Positions 34,728 through 43,565 of a DNA stretch of 43,734 nucleotides are shown in pieces. The stretch covers positions 1 through 43,734 of the forward strand of contig CACWNV010000038.1 in NCBI GenBank assembly GCA_902762325.1. The letters run 5' to 3'. The first letter of the stretch is position 1; each line of letters begins with the position of its first letter. The notes below the pieces were generated by a model. The model was not told the origin of the DNA, did not search any database, and saw only the letters and a program-made list of their open reading frames with translations. Origin of the DNA: an uncultured Prevotellaceae bacterium (GTDB taxonomy: Bacteria; Bacteroidota; Bacteroidia; Bacteroidales; Bacteroidaceae). The position numbers and the translations under genes are program-made.

Positions 34728-35417
34728 ATGAAAAGAAACAGTGAAAAAGTGAGTGTGCTGTTCCTGCTTTTCAGCATATTCTTCTGTGTTTGCTTGATAG
34801 CAGCAAACCTGTTAGGAACAAAGCAGATAGCAGTGGGTTCTGTCTCATTAACAGGAGGACTGATTGTCTTCCCTATCTCCTATATCATCAACGACTGTGT
34901 ATGTGAGGTGTGGGGATACAAGAAGACGCGCATGTTGATATGGGTAGGCTTTATTATGAATTTCTTCTTCGTGATGATGGGAGCTTTGTGCGACTGGATT
35001 CCGGGAGCATCCTACTGGTCAAACGATGAGGGATTTCATGCCATCTTCGGGCTGGCGCCACGTATCGCCTTTGCTTCGTTCCTTGCTTTCCTTAGTGGCA
35101 GTTTTGTCAATGCGTATGTCATGAGCCGGATGAAAATACACTCTGAAGGTCGCAACTTCCCCTTGAGGGCTGTCGTCAGTTCGATTCTTGGTGAGATGAC
35201 CGACTCGATAATCTTCTTTCCTCTGGCTTTTTGGGGAGTCATTCCAACTTCCGAACTGCCTATGCTGATGATGTGGCAGGTCGTGTTGAAGACGACCTAT
35301 GAGGTTTTGGTGTTGCCTTTGACTATCCGTGTCGTAAATATCGTTAAACGCTACGAAGGTGAAGACACCTATGATAAAGGTATCAGTTATAATGTATTGA
35401 AAGTTTTTAATTTATAA
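34728..35417 (+). CDS. yhhQ: Queuosine precursor transporter (YhhQ/VUT family)
   Basis: Imports queuosine precursors (preQ0/preQ1). It has about six transmembrane helices in 229 aa. Family motifs: [35 protein letters not shown] and the polar helix [16 protein letters not shown]. The start ATG lies 3 bases after the riboswitch. queF begins 1 base after the stop, so the two form one unit controlled by preQ1. Confidence 0.94.
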   Translation: MKRNSEKVSVLFLLFSIFFCVCLIAANLLGTKQIAVGSVSLTGGLIVFPISYIINDCVCEVWGYKKTRMLIWVGFIMNFFFVMMGALCDWIPGASYWSNDEGFHAIFGLAPRIAFASFLAFLSGSFVNAYVMSRMKIHSEGRNFPLRAVVSSILGEMTDSIIFFPLAFWGVIPTSELPMLMMWQVVLKTTYEVLVLPLTIRVVNIVKRYEGEDTYDKGISYNVLKVFNL

Positions 35418-35418
35418 G

Positions 35419-35889
35419 ATGAGCGATAATAGAAAAGAAGAGAAGCTGCAGGCTCTTGGCAAAAAGACTGTTTATCAGAACGATTACGCACCTCAAGTGT
35501 TGGAATCGTTTCAGAATCAGCATCCTGAAAATGATTACTGGGTACAGTTCAACTGCCCTGAGTTTACGTCACTTTGTCCGATTACAGGACAGCCCGACTT
35601 TGCCGAAATCCGCATTTCGTACATTCCGGATGAGCGCATGGTAGAGAGTAAAAGTCTGAAACTGTATCTTTTCAGTTTCCGCAACCATGGTGACTTCCAT
35701 GAGGACTGTGTGAATAAGATCATGAAGGATCTGATTAAGCTGATGGATCCTAAATATATAGAGGTGACGGGGTTCTTTACTCCGCGTGGAGGCATCAGTA
35801 TCTATCCGTATGCTAACTACGGACGGAAAGGGACGAAATACGAGAAACTTGCCGAAGAGCGTTTATTCAGACACGGGATGTCCGATTAG
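35419..35889 (+). CDS. queF: NADPH-dependent preQ0 reductase QueF
   Basis: Reduces the nitrile 7-cyano-7-deazaguanine (preQ0) to preQ1 in queuosine synthesis. It is the short unimodal form (156 aa). The nucleophile Cys53 and Asp60 are in [10 protein letters not shown], and the substrate motif is [16 protein letters not shown], followed by FHEDC. It is co-transcribed with yhhQ. queC, queD and queE are not in the window. Its last 4 bases overlap the convergent lipoprotein gene. Confidence 0.96.
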   Translation: MSDNRKEEKLQALGKKTVYQNDYAPQVLESFQNQHPENDYWVQFNCPEFTSLCPITGQPDFAEIRISYIPDERMVESKSLKLYLFSFRNHGDFHEDCVNKIMKDLIKLMDPKYIEVTGFFTPRGGISIYPYANYGRKGTKYEKLAEERLFRHGMSD

Positions 35890-36722
35890 TTCTTAATGCT
35901 TTCCAGCGCTTTCTGGGCTTGTTTGTTTGCAATAGCTTTGGCTTTCTTGTTGATGTTCCTCACGTCGCTGTTACGGTAGTAGCTGCGTGACATCCCGTCG
36001 CTGCTGAGCACCAGTGAGTCGTTCCCAAGATAATCGATGTCGCAAGTATCCAACCGTTGGTTCTTGATGGTTGGACGACTGCTCCCTTTGGAGAAGACAG
36101 GGTCACCGCTTGTCATGATCAGCTTACCGTTCCAGATATGCCATTCGGTGAAATAGCCAAGCTTCGGATAAACGACAGGACTCTCTTCCAGCGAACTTTC
36201 TCTTACATAGCCTACACTTTGAGCTGTCCATTGGCGTTTGAGGGTGAATCCATATTCACGAGGTATCAAATAAGTGTTCTTGATGGAGTCTGGCATGTCG
36301 CGCATGATGCGTCGCTGGAGCTTCTCGCTCATTTTGTCATAGTCGCGCATCTGGGGCATCACGACGTAACACCAGGTTCCTTTCAGTTCATCCAGATTGA
36401 TGACAAGGTCAGCCATTGTCGAGTCTTGCTCGTTAAGGACAAGCCCAAGCCAGTCTCCGACTTTAGGTTTTCCCATTACCTTATGATTTTGTGTGGCATC
36501 GATAATGTCATATCTCACAGGGTCGCTGCCGTCGTTGGGCAGTAAGATGATGACAGAATCTGAGCAGCCTTCACAGGCCAGACCATAAACCGTTTTGTCA
36601 CCTTCCAAGAGCAGTTCCTCATTTGAGAAACCGTGTTTGGAGTCTTTCTTATTTGTTTGCTGCCCGCATGAGACTGCGAGAAACAGGATGGCTGCTAAGC
36701 TGATAAGTATTTTGAAATTCAT
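35886..36722 (-). CDS. Lipoprotein of unknown function (278 aa)
   Basis: The start is set at 36722 because [20 protein letters not shown] is a complete lipoprotein signal (Cys19) and the promoter at 36746 lies inside the longer frame. The mature part has [20 protein letters not shown] near its start, a repeated beta pattern, [17 protein letters not shown], and a Lys/Ala-rich C-terminal helix. The CEGCSDS segment recalls NlpE/lipocalin-like proteins of Bacteroidales, but I cannot name the family with confidence. Confidence 0.75.
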   Translation of the reverse strand: MNFKILISLAAILFLAVSCGQQTNKKDSKHGFSNEELLLEGDKTVYGLACEGCSDSVIILLPNDGSDPVRYDIIDATQNHKVMGKPKVGDWLGLVLNEQDSTMADLVINLDELKGTWCYVVMPQMRDYDKMSEKLQRRIMRDMPDSIKNTYLIPREYGFTLKRQWTAQSVGYVRESSLEESPVVYPKLGYFTEWHIWNGKLIMTSGDPVFSKGSSRPTIKNQRLDTCDIDYLGNDSLVLSSDGMSRSYYRNSDVRNINKKAKAIANKQAQKALESIKN

Positions 36723-36745
36723 GTCGTGAATAGAATAATCATCTG

Positions 36746-36776
36746 CAAAAATAGTGTTTTTATTTGGTTTGTGCAA
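36746..36776 (-). promoter_or_regulatory. Promoter of the lipoprotein gene (TTG-N20-TATTTTTG)
   Basis: On the minus strand TTG (36776-36774) is followed after 20 bases by TATTTTTG (36753-36746), 24 bases before the chosen ATG. Confidence 0.75.
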
Positions 36777-36783
36777 ATTATAT

Positions 36784-36814
36784 TTGTGAGTTTCATTTTA
36801 TTTCAATACTTTTG
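36784..36814 (+). promoter_or_regulatory. Promoter of the ATP-grasp gene (TTG-N20-TACTTTTG)
   Basis: TTG at 36784-36786 and TACTTTTG at 36807-36814, followed by C. It is divergent from the lipoprotein promoter, with the two upstream elements only 7 bases apart. Confidence 0.8.
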
Positions 36815-36893
36815 CACATAAATACTTCCGGGAAGTTTGTATGTGGAAGTGTATCTTGAGAAATCAGGATATTTATTGTTAAATAAATGACAC

Positions 36894-38045
36894 ATGTGTT
36901 TAAATATGGATTACCAGTTAGAGAAGATGCTTGATGAAGGATGGACAGAGCGGTTTGCCCAATATTTCCTTAGACAAATCAATTCAGAGAAGAGTTCTCC
37001 CCATTATAAGCCCGAAGATGTAGAATGGGCACATCAACATGGCTTTTTTGCCAGTCATGCTTCATATTATGAAAAAGTGAGAAGTATTCCTGAGAATTAT
37101 CTGTCTGACTATGTCTATTACAAGACATGGCCGCACAATCCCTGGACACGCATTTGGGTGAATGATAAGTTGACATTGAAATATTTGCTGGCTTCTACCG
37201 AGTTTGGAAAATTGATGCCTGATTATTATTATTACACAATGCAGTCTGGTATCAGGTCTTTGATAGATTGCCCTTATCATGGATTCAAGTTTGAAGAGTT
37301 TGTCGACTTGCTTCGCGAGAAGAAGCATTTTGCTTGTAAGCCATGTAATGGAAGCCGTTCAATGGGATTTGTAAAGATGTCATATATAGATGATGTCTTT
37401 TACCTGAATGGAAAGGTGGTCAGTCGTGACAGTATTCAGGAATTTCTTTTTTTCCATCCTAATTACATTTATACCCAATACATTGTCCCAGCTGAATACT
37501 TGCGATGCTATGGTGAGAAAATCCATACAATCCGTCTTATCGTGCTGAATGAGAAGGGAGATAATCCGCAGATTGTCGGTGGATATGTGAGATTCCCAAT
37601 GGATAATAACGGAGAAGCCAACTATTCGGTTCTGGATACAAATGACATTGTCAATTACAATTTTTTTGTGGGTATTGATGTCCAGACAGGTCAGTTCGGC
37701 AAAGCCAAAAAAGTCTTTGAGAATCATGTTGAGGATACAGACGTCCACCCTGAGACAGGAGCAGTCATCAAAGGTGGAGTAGAGGATTATGCTTCTTTGG
37801 CTGAGATGGTATTGGGTATTGCCCGTCGGTTCAATGTCCTGCAGTGGTTTGGTGTTGATATCGGAGTGACGGATGAAGGATTCAAATGTATGGAAATAAA
37901 TACATTCCCAGGTGCCGGATATCCGCAGATATTCTCTCCTTTGTTGGAAAATAAGGACTGCAGGCAGTTCTTCATGAACAAAATGGCAGAGATTGATGCG
38001 ATGAACACGAAGAAACATTCCGTTAGAAAAGATATAAAGCGTTGA
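36894..38045 (+). CDS. Sugar-transfer-associated ATP-grasp protein (383 aa)
   Basis: An ATP-grasp ligase of the type often linked to polysaccharide synthesis. The N-terminal half is Tyr/Trp-rich. FACKPCNGSRSMGFVKM looks like the ATP-binding strand-loop, YIVPAEYLRCYGEKIHTIRL the central core, and FGVDIGVTDEGFKCMEINTF, then PGAGYPQ the metal-binding end (Glu and Asn of MEIN). It ligates an acid to an amine or similar acceptor; the substrate is unknown. It stands alone, with no glycosyltransferases nearby. The ATG at 36906 (MDYQLEK) is an equally likely start. Confidence 0.8.
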   Translation: MCLNMDYQLEKMLDEGWTERFAQYFLRQINSEKSSPHYKPEDVEWAHQHGFFASHASYYEKVRSIPENYLSDYVYYKTWPHNPWTRIWVNDKLTLKYLLASTEFGKLMPDYYYYTMQSGIRSLIDCPYHGFKFEEFVDLLREKKHFACKPCNGSRSMGFVKMSYIDDVFYLNGKVVSRDSIQEFLFFHPNYIYTQYIVPAEYLRCYGEKIHTIRLIVLNEKGDNPQIVGGYVRFPMDNNGEANYSVLDTNDIVNYNFFVGIDVQTGQFGKAKKVFENHVEDTDVHPETGAVIKGGVEDYASLAEMVLGIARRFNVLQWFGVDIGVTDEGFKCMEINTFPGAGYPQIFSPLLENKDCRQFFMNKMAEIDAMNTKKHSVRKDIKR

Positions 38046-38046
38046 T

Positions 38047-38077
38047 TTGGTGGTGTGGTTTTTTTTGCCTACCTTTG
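38047..38077 (+). promoter_or_regulatory. Promoter of the carboxyltransferase gene (TTG-N20-TACCTTTG)
   Basis: TTG at 38047-38049 and TACCTTTG at 38070-38077, followed by CACC, just after the ATP-grasp stop. Confidence 0.85.
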
Positions 38078-38105
38078 CACCCCAAATGGAAAGAAGAAAT
38101 AGAAG

Positions 38106-39881
38106 ATGAAAAAGAAAATACAATTCAGTCTCGTTTATCGTGACATGTGGCAGAGCTCAGGTAAGTTTCAGCCACGTAAGGATCAGCTGGAGCGTATTGC
38201 CCCGGTGATTATCGAAATGGGTTGCTTTGCCCGCGTAGAGACCAATGGTGGTGCCTTCGAACAGGTGAACCTGCTGGCAGGTGAGAATCCTAATGAAGCC
38301 GTGCGTGCTTTCTGTAAGCCTTTCAATGAAGCGGGCATCAAGACACACATGCTCGACCGTGGTCTGAATGCGTTGCGTATGTATCCTGTTCCTGATGATG
38401 TGCGTGCTCTGATGTACAAGGTCAAGCATGCGCAGGGTGTTGATATTCCCCGTATCTTCGACGGATTGAACGACACGCGCAACATCATCCCGAGCATCAA
38501 GTGGGCTAAAGAGGCTGGCATGACTCCTCAGGCTACGCTGTGCATCACCACCAGTCCTGTTCATACACTCGATTACTACATGGCGATTGCCGATGAAGTA
38601 ATTGCTGCCGGTGCTGAGGAGATCTGTCTGAAAGACATGGCTGGTATCGGTCAGCCTGCTTTCCTTGGAAAGCTCACGAAGATGATCAAGACAAAGTATC
38701 CTGACATCATCATCCAGTATCATGGTCATAGTGGCCCCGGCCTCTCGATGGCTTCCATCCTTGAGGTATGTGAGAATGGTGCCGACATTATTGATACAGC
38801 CATCGAACCTCTGTCATGGGGTAAGGTTCATCCAGATATCATCAGTGTACAGTCGATGCTGAAGAACGAAGGCTTTGATGTTCCGGAAATCAACATGAAC
38901 GCTTACATGAAAGCCCGTTCGCTCACACAGGAGTTTATTGATGATTGGCTGGGCTATTTTATCAACCCAGGTAACAAGCAGATGTCTTCCTTATTGCTTG
39001 GCTGTGGTCTGCCTGGTGGAATGATGGGTTCGATGATGGCCGACCTCGGTGGTATCAAGGGAACAATCAACAATATCCGTAAGAAGAAAGGTGAGGAACC
39101 TCTCAGCACAGACGATATGCTGGTTGCCTTGTTCAATGAGGTGGAATATGTTTGGCCACGTGTGGGTTATCCTCCATTGGTGACACCGTTCTCTCAGTAT
39201 GTGAAGAACATCTCACTGATGAACCTTCTCACCATGGAACAGGGTAAAGGACGTTTTGTGATGATGGATGATTCCATGTGGGGAATGATTTTAGGTAAGA
39301 GCGGAAAGGTTCCCGGACCATTGGCCCCTGAGATTGTGGAGCTTGCCAAGGCACAAGGCCGCGAGTTTGTCACCGATGACCCGCGTTCGTTCTACCCCAA
39401 TGCCCTCGACGACTTCCGCAAGGAGATGGACGAGAACGGATGGGAGTACGGACAGGATGACGAGGAACTTTGGGAACTGGCAATGCATCCTGAGCAGTAC
39501 CGTAACTATAAGAGCGGACAGGCAAAGAAGAACCTGCTGGCTGATATCCAAAAGGCTAAGGACGCTCGACTGGGCAGCAAGCTCTCTCCAGAGGAATTGG
39601 CTGCTTTCAAGCACGCTAAGGCCGATGCCATCACTGCACCCGTGAAGGGTCAGCTTTTCTGGGAGTTCGGTGGTGACGGCGAGGCTGAACCGACCGTGGA
39701 GCCCTACATAGGTAAGGAGTACAACGAAGGAGATGTCTTCTGCTATATCGTTGCCACATGGGGCGAGATAGTCACCGTACCCGCTGCTCTGGGAGGAAAG
39801 CTCGTGGAGATTAATGCCAAGCAAGGCACGAAAGTGGGGAAAGGTGATGTGATTGCCTATATTGAAAGACCTGCTGAATAA
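38106..39881 (+). CDS. Oxaloacetate decarboxylase alpha / pyruvate carboxylase B-like carboxyltransferase (591 aa)
   Basis: The carboxyltransferase domain (about 5-280) has YRDMWQSSGKFQPR, METNGG-like RVETNGGAFEQ, the active-site lysine in CLKDMAGIGQP (Lys176) and YHGHSGPG. The conserved PYC_OADA region follows (GLPGGMMGSMMADL, WPRVGYPPLVTPFSQYV). The last ~45 residues have the fold pattern of a biotinyl domain, but where the biotin motif AMKM is expected the sequence is VATWGEI (549-555): there is no lysine. So the protein should need a separate biotin carrier. An HD-domain gene overlaps its stop by one base (TAATG). Role: moving carboxyl between oxaloacetate/pyruvate-type acids and biotin, probably in succinate-propionate metabolism. 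Confidence 0.88.
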   Translation: MKKKIQFSLVYRDMWQSSGKFQPRKDQLERIAPVIIEMGCFARVETNGGAFEQVNLLAGENPNEAVRAFCKPFNEAGIKTHMLDRGLNALRMYPVPDDVRALMYKVKHAQGVDIPRIFDGLNDTRNIIPSIKWAKEAGMTPQATLCITTSPVHTLDYYMAIADEVIAAGAEEICLKDMAGIGQPAFLGKLTKMIKTKYPDIIIQYHGHSGPGLSMASILEVCENGADIIDTAIEPLSWGKVHPDIISVQSMLKNEGFDVPEINMNAYMKARSLTQEFIDDWLGYFINPGNKQMSSLLLGCGLPGGMMGSMMADLGGIKGTINNIRKKKGEEPLSTDDMLVALFNEVEYVWPRVGYPPLVTPFSQYVKNISLMNLLTMEQGKGRFVMMDDSMWGMILGKSGKVPGPLAPEIVELAKAQGREFVTDDPRSFYPNALDDFRKEMDENGWEYGQDDEELWELAMHPEQYRNYKSGQAKKNLLADIQKAKDARLGSKLSPEELAAFKHAKADAITAPVKGQLFWEFGGDGEAEPTVEPYIGKEYNEGDVFCYIVATWGEIVTVPAALGGKLVEINAKQGTKVGKGDVIAYIERPAE

Positions 39882-40450
39882 TGGACTATCAAACTATTAT
39901 CGATAAATTTTATGAGGAGGATACGCCGTTACGACGTATCCTCCTTGTGCATAGTCGTGCGGTGGCAGACAAGGCTTTGCACATCTGTGATGCCCACCCT
40001 GAACTACAGCTTGACCGCAATTTTGTTGAGGCTGCTGCCATGCTCCACGACATTGGTATCATTCAGTGTGATGCACCCGGTATCCATTGTTTCGGTACTC
40101 GTCCGTACATCCAGCACGGATTGGCTGGTGAGGAGATGCTGCTTGCGTATTGTGAGGAGACAGAGAACGAACAAGAGAAAGCTGTCCTTCGGAAGATTGC
40201 ACATGTATGCAGCCATCATACAGGAGCCGGTATCTCACGGGATGAGATCGTCCGTCAGCATCTCGACCTCCCTTTAGGCGATTACCTTCCCGTGACCATC
40301 GAAGAAAAGGTCATCTGCTATGCAGATAAGTTCTATTCGAAAACTCGTCTTGAGATAGAAAAAGACAAGGAACATGTGGAGCGAAGCATTGCCAAATTTG
40401 GCGAAGCGGGACTTCTCAGGTTCCGTGAATGGGACAAATTGTTTGGTTGA
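39881..40450 (+). CDS. HD-domain phosphohydrolase (189 aa)
   Basis: HD-superfamily metal-dependent phosphohydrolase. The metal ligands are His24 (LLVHSRAVADKAL), His56-Asp57 (AAMLHDIGII), the HH of CSHHTGAG and an Asp in VICYADKFYSK. The start overlaps the previous stop (TAATG), which implies coupled translation. Its substrate is unknown; family members act on nucleotides or related phosphates. Confidence 0.88.
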   Translation: MDYQTIIDKFYEEDTPLRRILLVHSRAVADKALHICDAHPELQLDRNFVEAAAMLHDIGIIQCDAPGIHCFGTRPYIQHGLAGEEMLLAYCEETENEQEKAVLRKIAHVCSHHTGAGISRDEIVRQHLDLPLGDYLPVTIEEKVICYADKFYSKTRLEIEKDKEHVERSIAKFGEAGLLRFREWDKLFG

Positions 40451-40507
40451 AATACCCTTTTTTACGTTAATTTATCTTAGCAGAGTAGGTGTTTAGCAAT
40501 TTATCAG

Positions 40508-40515
40508 TACCTTTG
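40508..40515 (+). promoter_or_regulatory. Promoter of the LptD-like gene (-7 TACCTTTG)
   Basis: TACCTTTG followed by CACTGAG, 11 bases before the ATG at 40527, giving a very short leader. Confidence 0.75.
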
Positions 40516-40526
40516 CACTGAGAATT

Positions 40527-43505
40527 ATGAGAAGAAACTCATTTGTCTTCATGTTGGCATTTGCCCTCCTTTTTATTCTGGCGGGATGTAAACATGGATT
40601 AGAAAGGACGCTGATGGATGGCATCTCTCAGTTAAGTGATGTCATTACAGATGATATGCCGGAAGTTGCTGATGCTGCTTCTGTCAGACCTGTAGCCGTC
40701 TTGCCGGGCCATGACACCCTTTCTGCTAATACTGGATTCACCACTCTTCCTACTGATACGATAGTCAGACAGTCCGCCGACTCATTAAAGACACTGGCAG
40801 AGATTAAGAAGTCATTGACGGATTCACTGACCGCTGCCATTGATACCACGAAGATGGACTCTCTCGAGCTCGCTATCTACCGGCACAACCGTGCCGTCGA
40901 TGATTCCATCCGTTCCGATTCACTCAACAGACAGAGGAAGAACGGAATCGATTCTCCCGTCGATTATTCTGCTGAAGATTCCATCGTCTATTATGCCGGT
41001 GCAAATGCTGCCTACCTGTTCGGCTCTTCGAATGTGAAGTATCAGAATATGGATCTGGAGAGCGAGAAGGTTTACATGAGCCTTGACAGCAGTATCGTCC
41101 ATGCAACGGGTACGATGGACACGACAGAAATGAAGCTGACAGGTACGCCGGTCTTCAAAATGGGGTCGGATACTTATGAGAACGATACGATGGCATTTAA
41201 CTTCAAGACCAAGAAGGGAATCATCAGGAATGTGACGACAGAGCAGGAGGACGGCTTCCTGACCAGTAAGTTGTCGAAGCGCAATGCCAACGGTGAGTTG
41301 TTCCTGCAGCATGGAACCTACACGACGTGTGATGAGGAGCATCCTGATTTCTATATCGCCCTGTCACGTGCGAAAGTACGCCCTGGCAAGGATGTCATCT
41401 TCGGTCCCGCCTATCTGGTCGTCTGCGATGTGCCTTTACCGCTTGCCGTTCCCTATGGCTTCTTCCCGTTCACCAAAAGCTATAGCAGCGGTTTCATCAT
41501 GCCTACGTATGGTGACGAGAGCGACAAAGGTTTTTATTTGAGAGACGGCGGATATTATTTTGCCATCAGTGACAATTGGGATTTGAAAGTGTTGGGAGAG
41601 ATCTTTACGAAAGGGTCGTGGGGAGCGTCCTTGGCAAGTAATTACCGGAAAAGATACAGGTACAATGGCTCGTTCTATTTCAACTTCCAGAACACGAAAT
41701 CAAGTGAGAAAGGAATGCCCGACTATCAAGTCTGGAAGAGCTTCAAGCTGCAATGGAATCATGCTCAAGACCCGAAGTCTAACCCGTTCAACACGCTTTC
41801 GGCAAGAGTAAACTTCGCAACGGAGAGCTTCGAGCGGAATAACCTGACGAGCATGTACAATCCGCAGGCAAGGACTCAGACCACTCGTTCTTCGTCAGTT
41901 AACTGGAAAGTGAACTTATCCAGTCTTAACTTGTCGTTGAATACCACGGCCAGTCTGTCGCAGAACATGCGTGACACGACGATTGACATGACCTTGCCTG
42001 ACTTGAATATCGATTTCGCACGCATCTATCCGTTCAAGCGTAAGCATGCAGCTGGAAAAGAACGCTGGTATGAGAAAATATCGTTGAGCTATAGAGGACA
42101 GATCTCTAATTCTATCCGTACGAAAGAAGATAAGCTTCTTCATTCCAATCTGGTCAAAGACTGGAGGAATGGTATCCAGCACTCCATCCCCATAGACGCA
42201 AACTTCACGTTATTTAATTATATTAATGTGAATCCGAATATCAATATCACCGACCGTATGTATTTTAGTAAGGTGGAGCGGTCGTGGGATGAAATAGCTC
42301 AGAAGGAAGTGAGGGATACGATTTACGGATTTAATAACGTCTATGACTGGAGGGCAAGCCTTGGCTTTACGACGACAGTCTATGGCTTCTGGATTCCAAA
42401 CAGAAAGATATTCGGAGACAAGATCGACCGTATCCGCCATGTCTTCAAGCCTCAGATTAATTTTTCATACGCTCCAGACTTCAGTGCGTCGCGCTATGGA
42501 TATTACAAGTCTTACGTGAAGACAGATGCCAATGGTGATGTGTCGCTGGTAGAGTATTCACTTTTCGAAGGGGCTCTTTTCTCAGGACCAGGCAGAGGGA
42601 AGACTGGAAGTATAGGATTCGGACTTTCCAATAACATTGAGATGAAGGTGAAGACTGATAACGATTCTGTTGAATTTAAGAAAATCAGTATCATCGACGA
42701 ACTGGGAATCGACATGTCGTATAACCTCGCTGCCAAGGAGAAGCCCTGGAGTCCTATGAACATACACCTGCGATTGAAATGGTGGAAGAACTATACCTTC
42801 AATTTCAGGGCTGTCTTTGCAACTTACGCTTATGAACTGGATAAGAATGGGATTCCATACGAAGGTCCGCACACCGAATGGAGCTATGGGCGGTTTGGCC
42901 GTTTCCAGGGAACGACACAGACATTCTCTTTCAGACTTGACCCGGAGAGGCTGAAGAAGCTGTTCGGCGGTGGGGATGACAAGGACAACAAACGTCGTAA
43001 AAACGACGATGAAGAAGGCATTGATACCGAACGAGAGAGTAATATCGACGATGTGATGGCGAACGGGAATGCTCCTCGTAAGAAGAGTGGGGGCGGAAAA
43101 GCCGAGACAGATGAAGACGGATATATGCGTTTCAATATGCCGTGGTCTATTACCCTCAGCTATGGTATCTCGATGAGTGAGGATCGGGATGTCAAGAAGT
43201 TCAATAAGAAGAGAATGCGCTATCCGTATAAATTCACCCAGAACTTAAACTTTAACGGAGATCTTCGATTGAGCGATGGCTGGAATATCCATGTTATGAG
43301 CGGATATGACTTTGAGACAAAGCGTCTCAGTCTGACAACCGCCTCTTTGCAACGCGACTTGCACTGCTTCAGTATGAGCTGCTCGGTGGTGCTTGCTCCA
43401 TACACCAGCTATAACTTCTCGTTCCGTTGTAATGCTGCTACGCTGACCGATGCACTGAAATATGATAAGCGAAGCGGGTATTCTAATGCAGTGCGCTGGT
43501 ATTAA
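40527..43505 (+). CDS. LptD-like LPS-assembly outer membrane protein (992 aa)
   Basis: A putative LptD of the Bacteroidetes type, the barrel that places LPS in the outer leaflet. After the signal, a Ser/Asp-rich linker (about 25-145) leads to an OstA-like jellyroll (about 150-290; GSSNVKYQNMDLESEKVYMS, LTGTPVFKMGSD, CDVPLPLAVPYGFFPF), then a long barrel rich in aromatic beta strands (300-992). Residues ~809-861 are a highly charged loop (DDKDNKRRKNDDEEG). The signal peptide ends FILAGC with Cys21, a perfect lipobox. The gene has its own promoter. Confidence 0.85.
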   Translation: MRRNSFVFMLAFALLFILAGCKHGLERTLMDGISQLSDVITDDMPEVADAASVRPVAVLPGHDTLSANTGFTTLPTDTIVRQSADSLKTLAEIKKSLTDSLTAAIDTTKMDSLELAIYRHNRAVDDSIRSDSLNRQRKNGIDSPVDYSAEDSIVYYAGANAAYLFGSSNVKYQNMDLESEKVYMSLDSSIVHATGTMDTTEMKLTGTPVFKMGSDTYENDTMAFNFKTKKGIIRNVTTEQEDGFLTSKLSKRNANGELFLQHGTYTTCDEEHPDFYIALSRAKVRPGKDVIFGPAYLVVCDVPLPLAVPYGFFPFTKSYSSGFIMPTYGDESDKGFYLRDGGYYFAISDNWDLKVLGEIFTKGSWGASLASNYRKRYRYNGSFYFNFQNTKSSEKGMPDYQVWKSFKLQWNHAQDPKSNPFNTLSARVNFATESFERNNLTSMYNPQARTQTTRSSSVNWKVNLSSLNLSLNTTASLSQNMRDTTIDMTLPDLNIDFARIYPFKRKHAAGKERWYEKISLSYRGQISNSIRTKEDKLLHSNLVKDWRNGIQHSIPIDANFTLFNYINVNPNINITDRMYFSKVERSWDEIAQKEVRDTIYGFNNVYDWRASLGFTTTVYGFWIPNRKIFGDKIDRIRHVFKPQINFSYAPDFSASRYGYYKSYVKTDANGDVSLVEYSLFEGALFSGPGRGKTGSIGFGLSNNIEMKVKTDNDSVEFKKISIIDELGIDMSYNLAAKEKPWSPMNIHLRLKWWKNYTFNFRAVFATYAYELDKNGIPYEGPHTEWSYGRFGRFQGTTQTFSFRLDPERLKKLFGGGDDKDNKRRKNDDEEGIDTERESNIDDVMANGNAPRKKSGGGKAETDEDGYMRFNMPWSITLSYGISMSEDRDVKKFNKKRMRYPYKFTQNLNFNGDLRLSDGWNIHVMSGYDFETKRLSLTTASLQRDLHCFSMSCSVVLAPYTSYNFSFRCNAATLTDALKYDKRSGYSNAVRWY

Positions 43506-43517
43506 GACTTTTCATGT

Positions 43518-43565
43518 TCTCCATCTGTCTATGGAGATAAACCATTCTTTCAATTAAAAGAATGG
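43518..43565 (+). other. Two hairpins after the LptD-like gene
   Basis: TCTCCAT/ATGGAGA (43518-43524 with 43531-43537) and CCATTCTTT/AAAGAATGG (43542-43550 with 43557-43565). Neither has a T tract, so termination is uncertain; they may protect the mRNA end. Confidence 0.55.
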
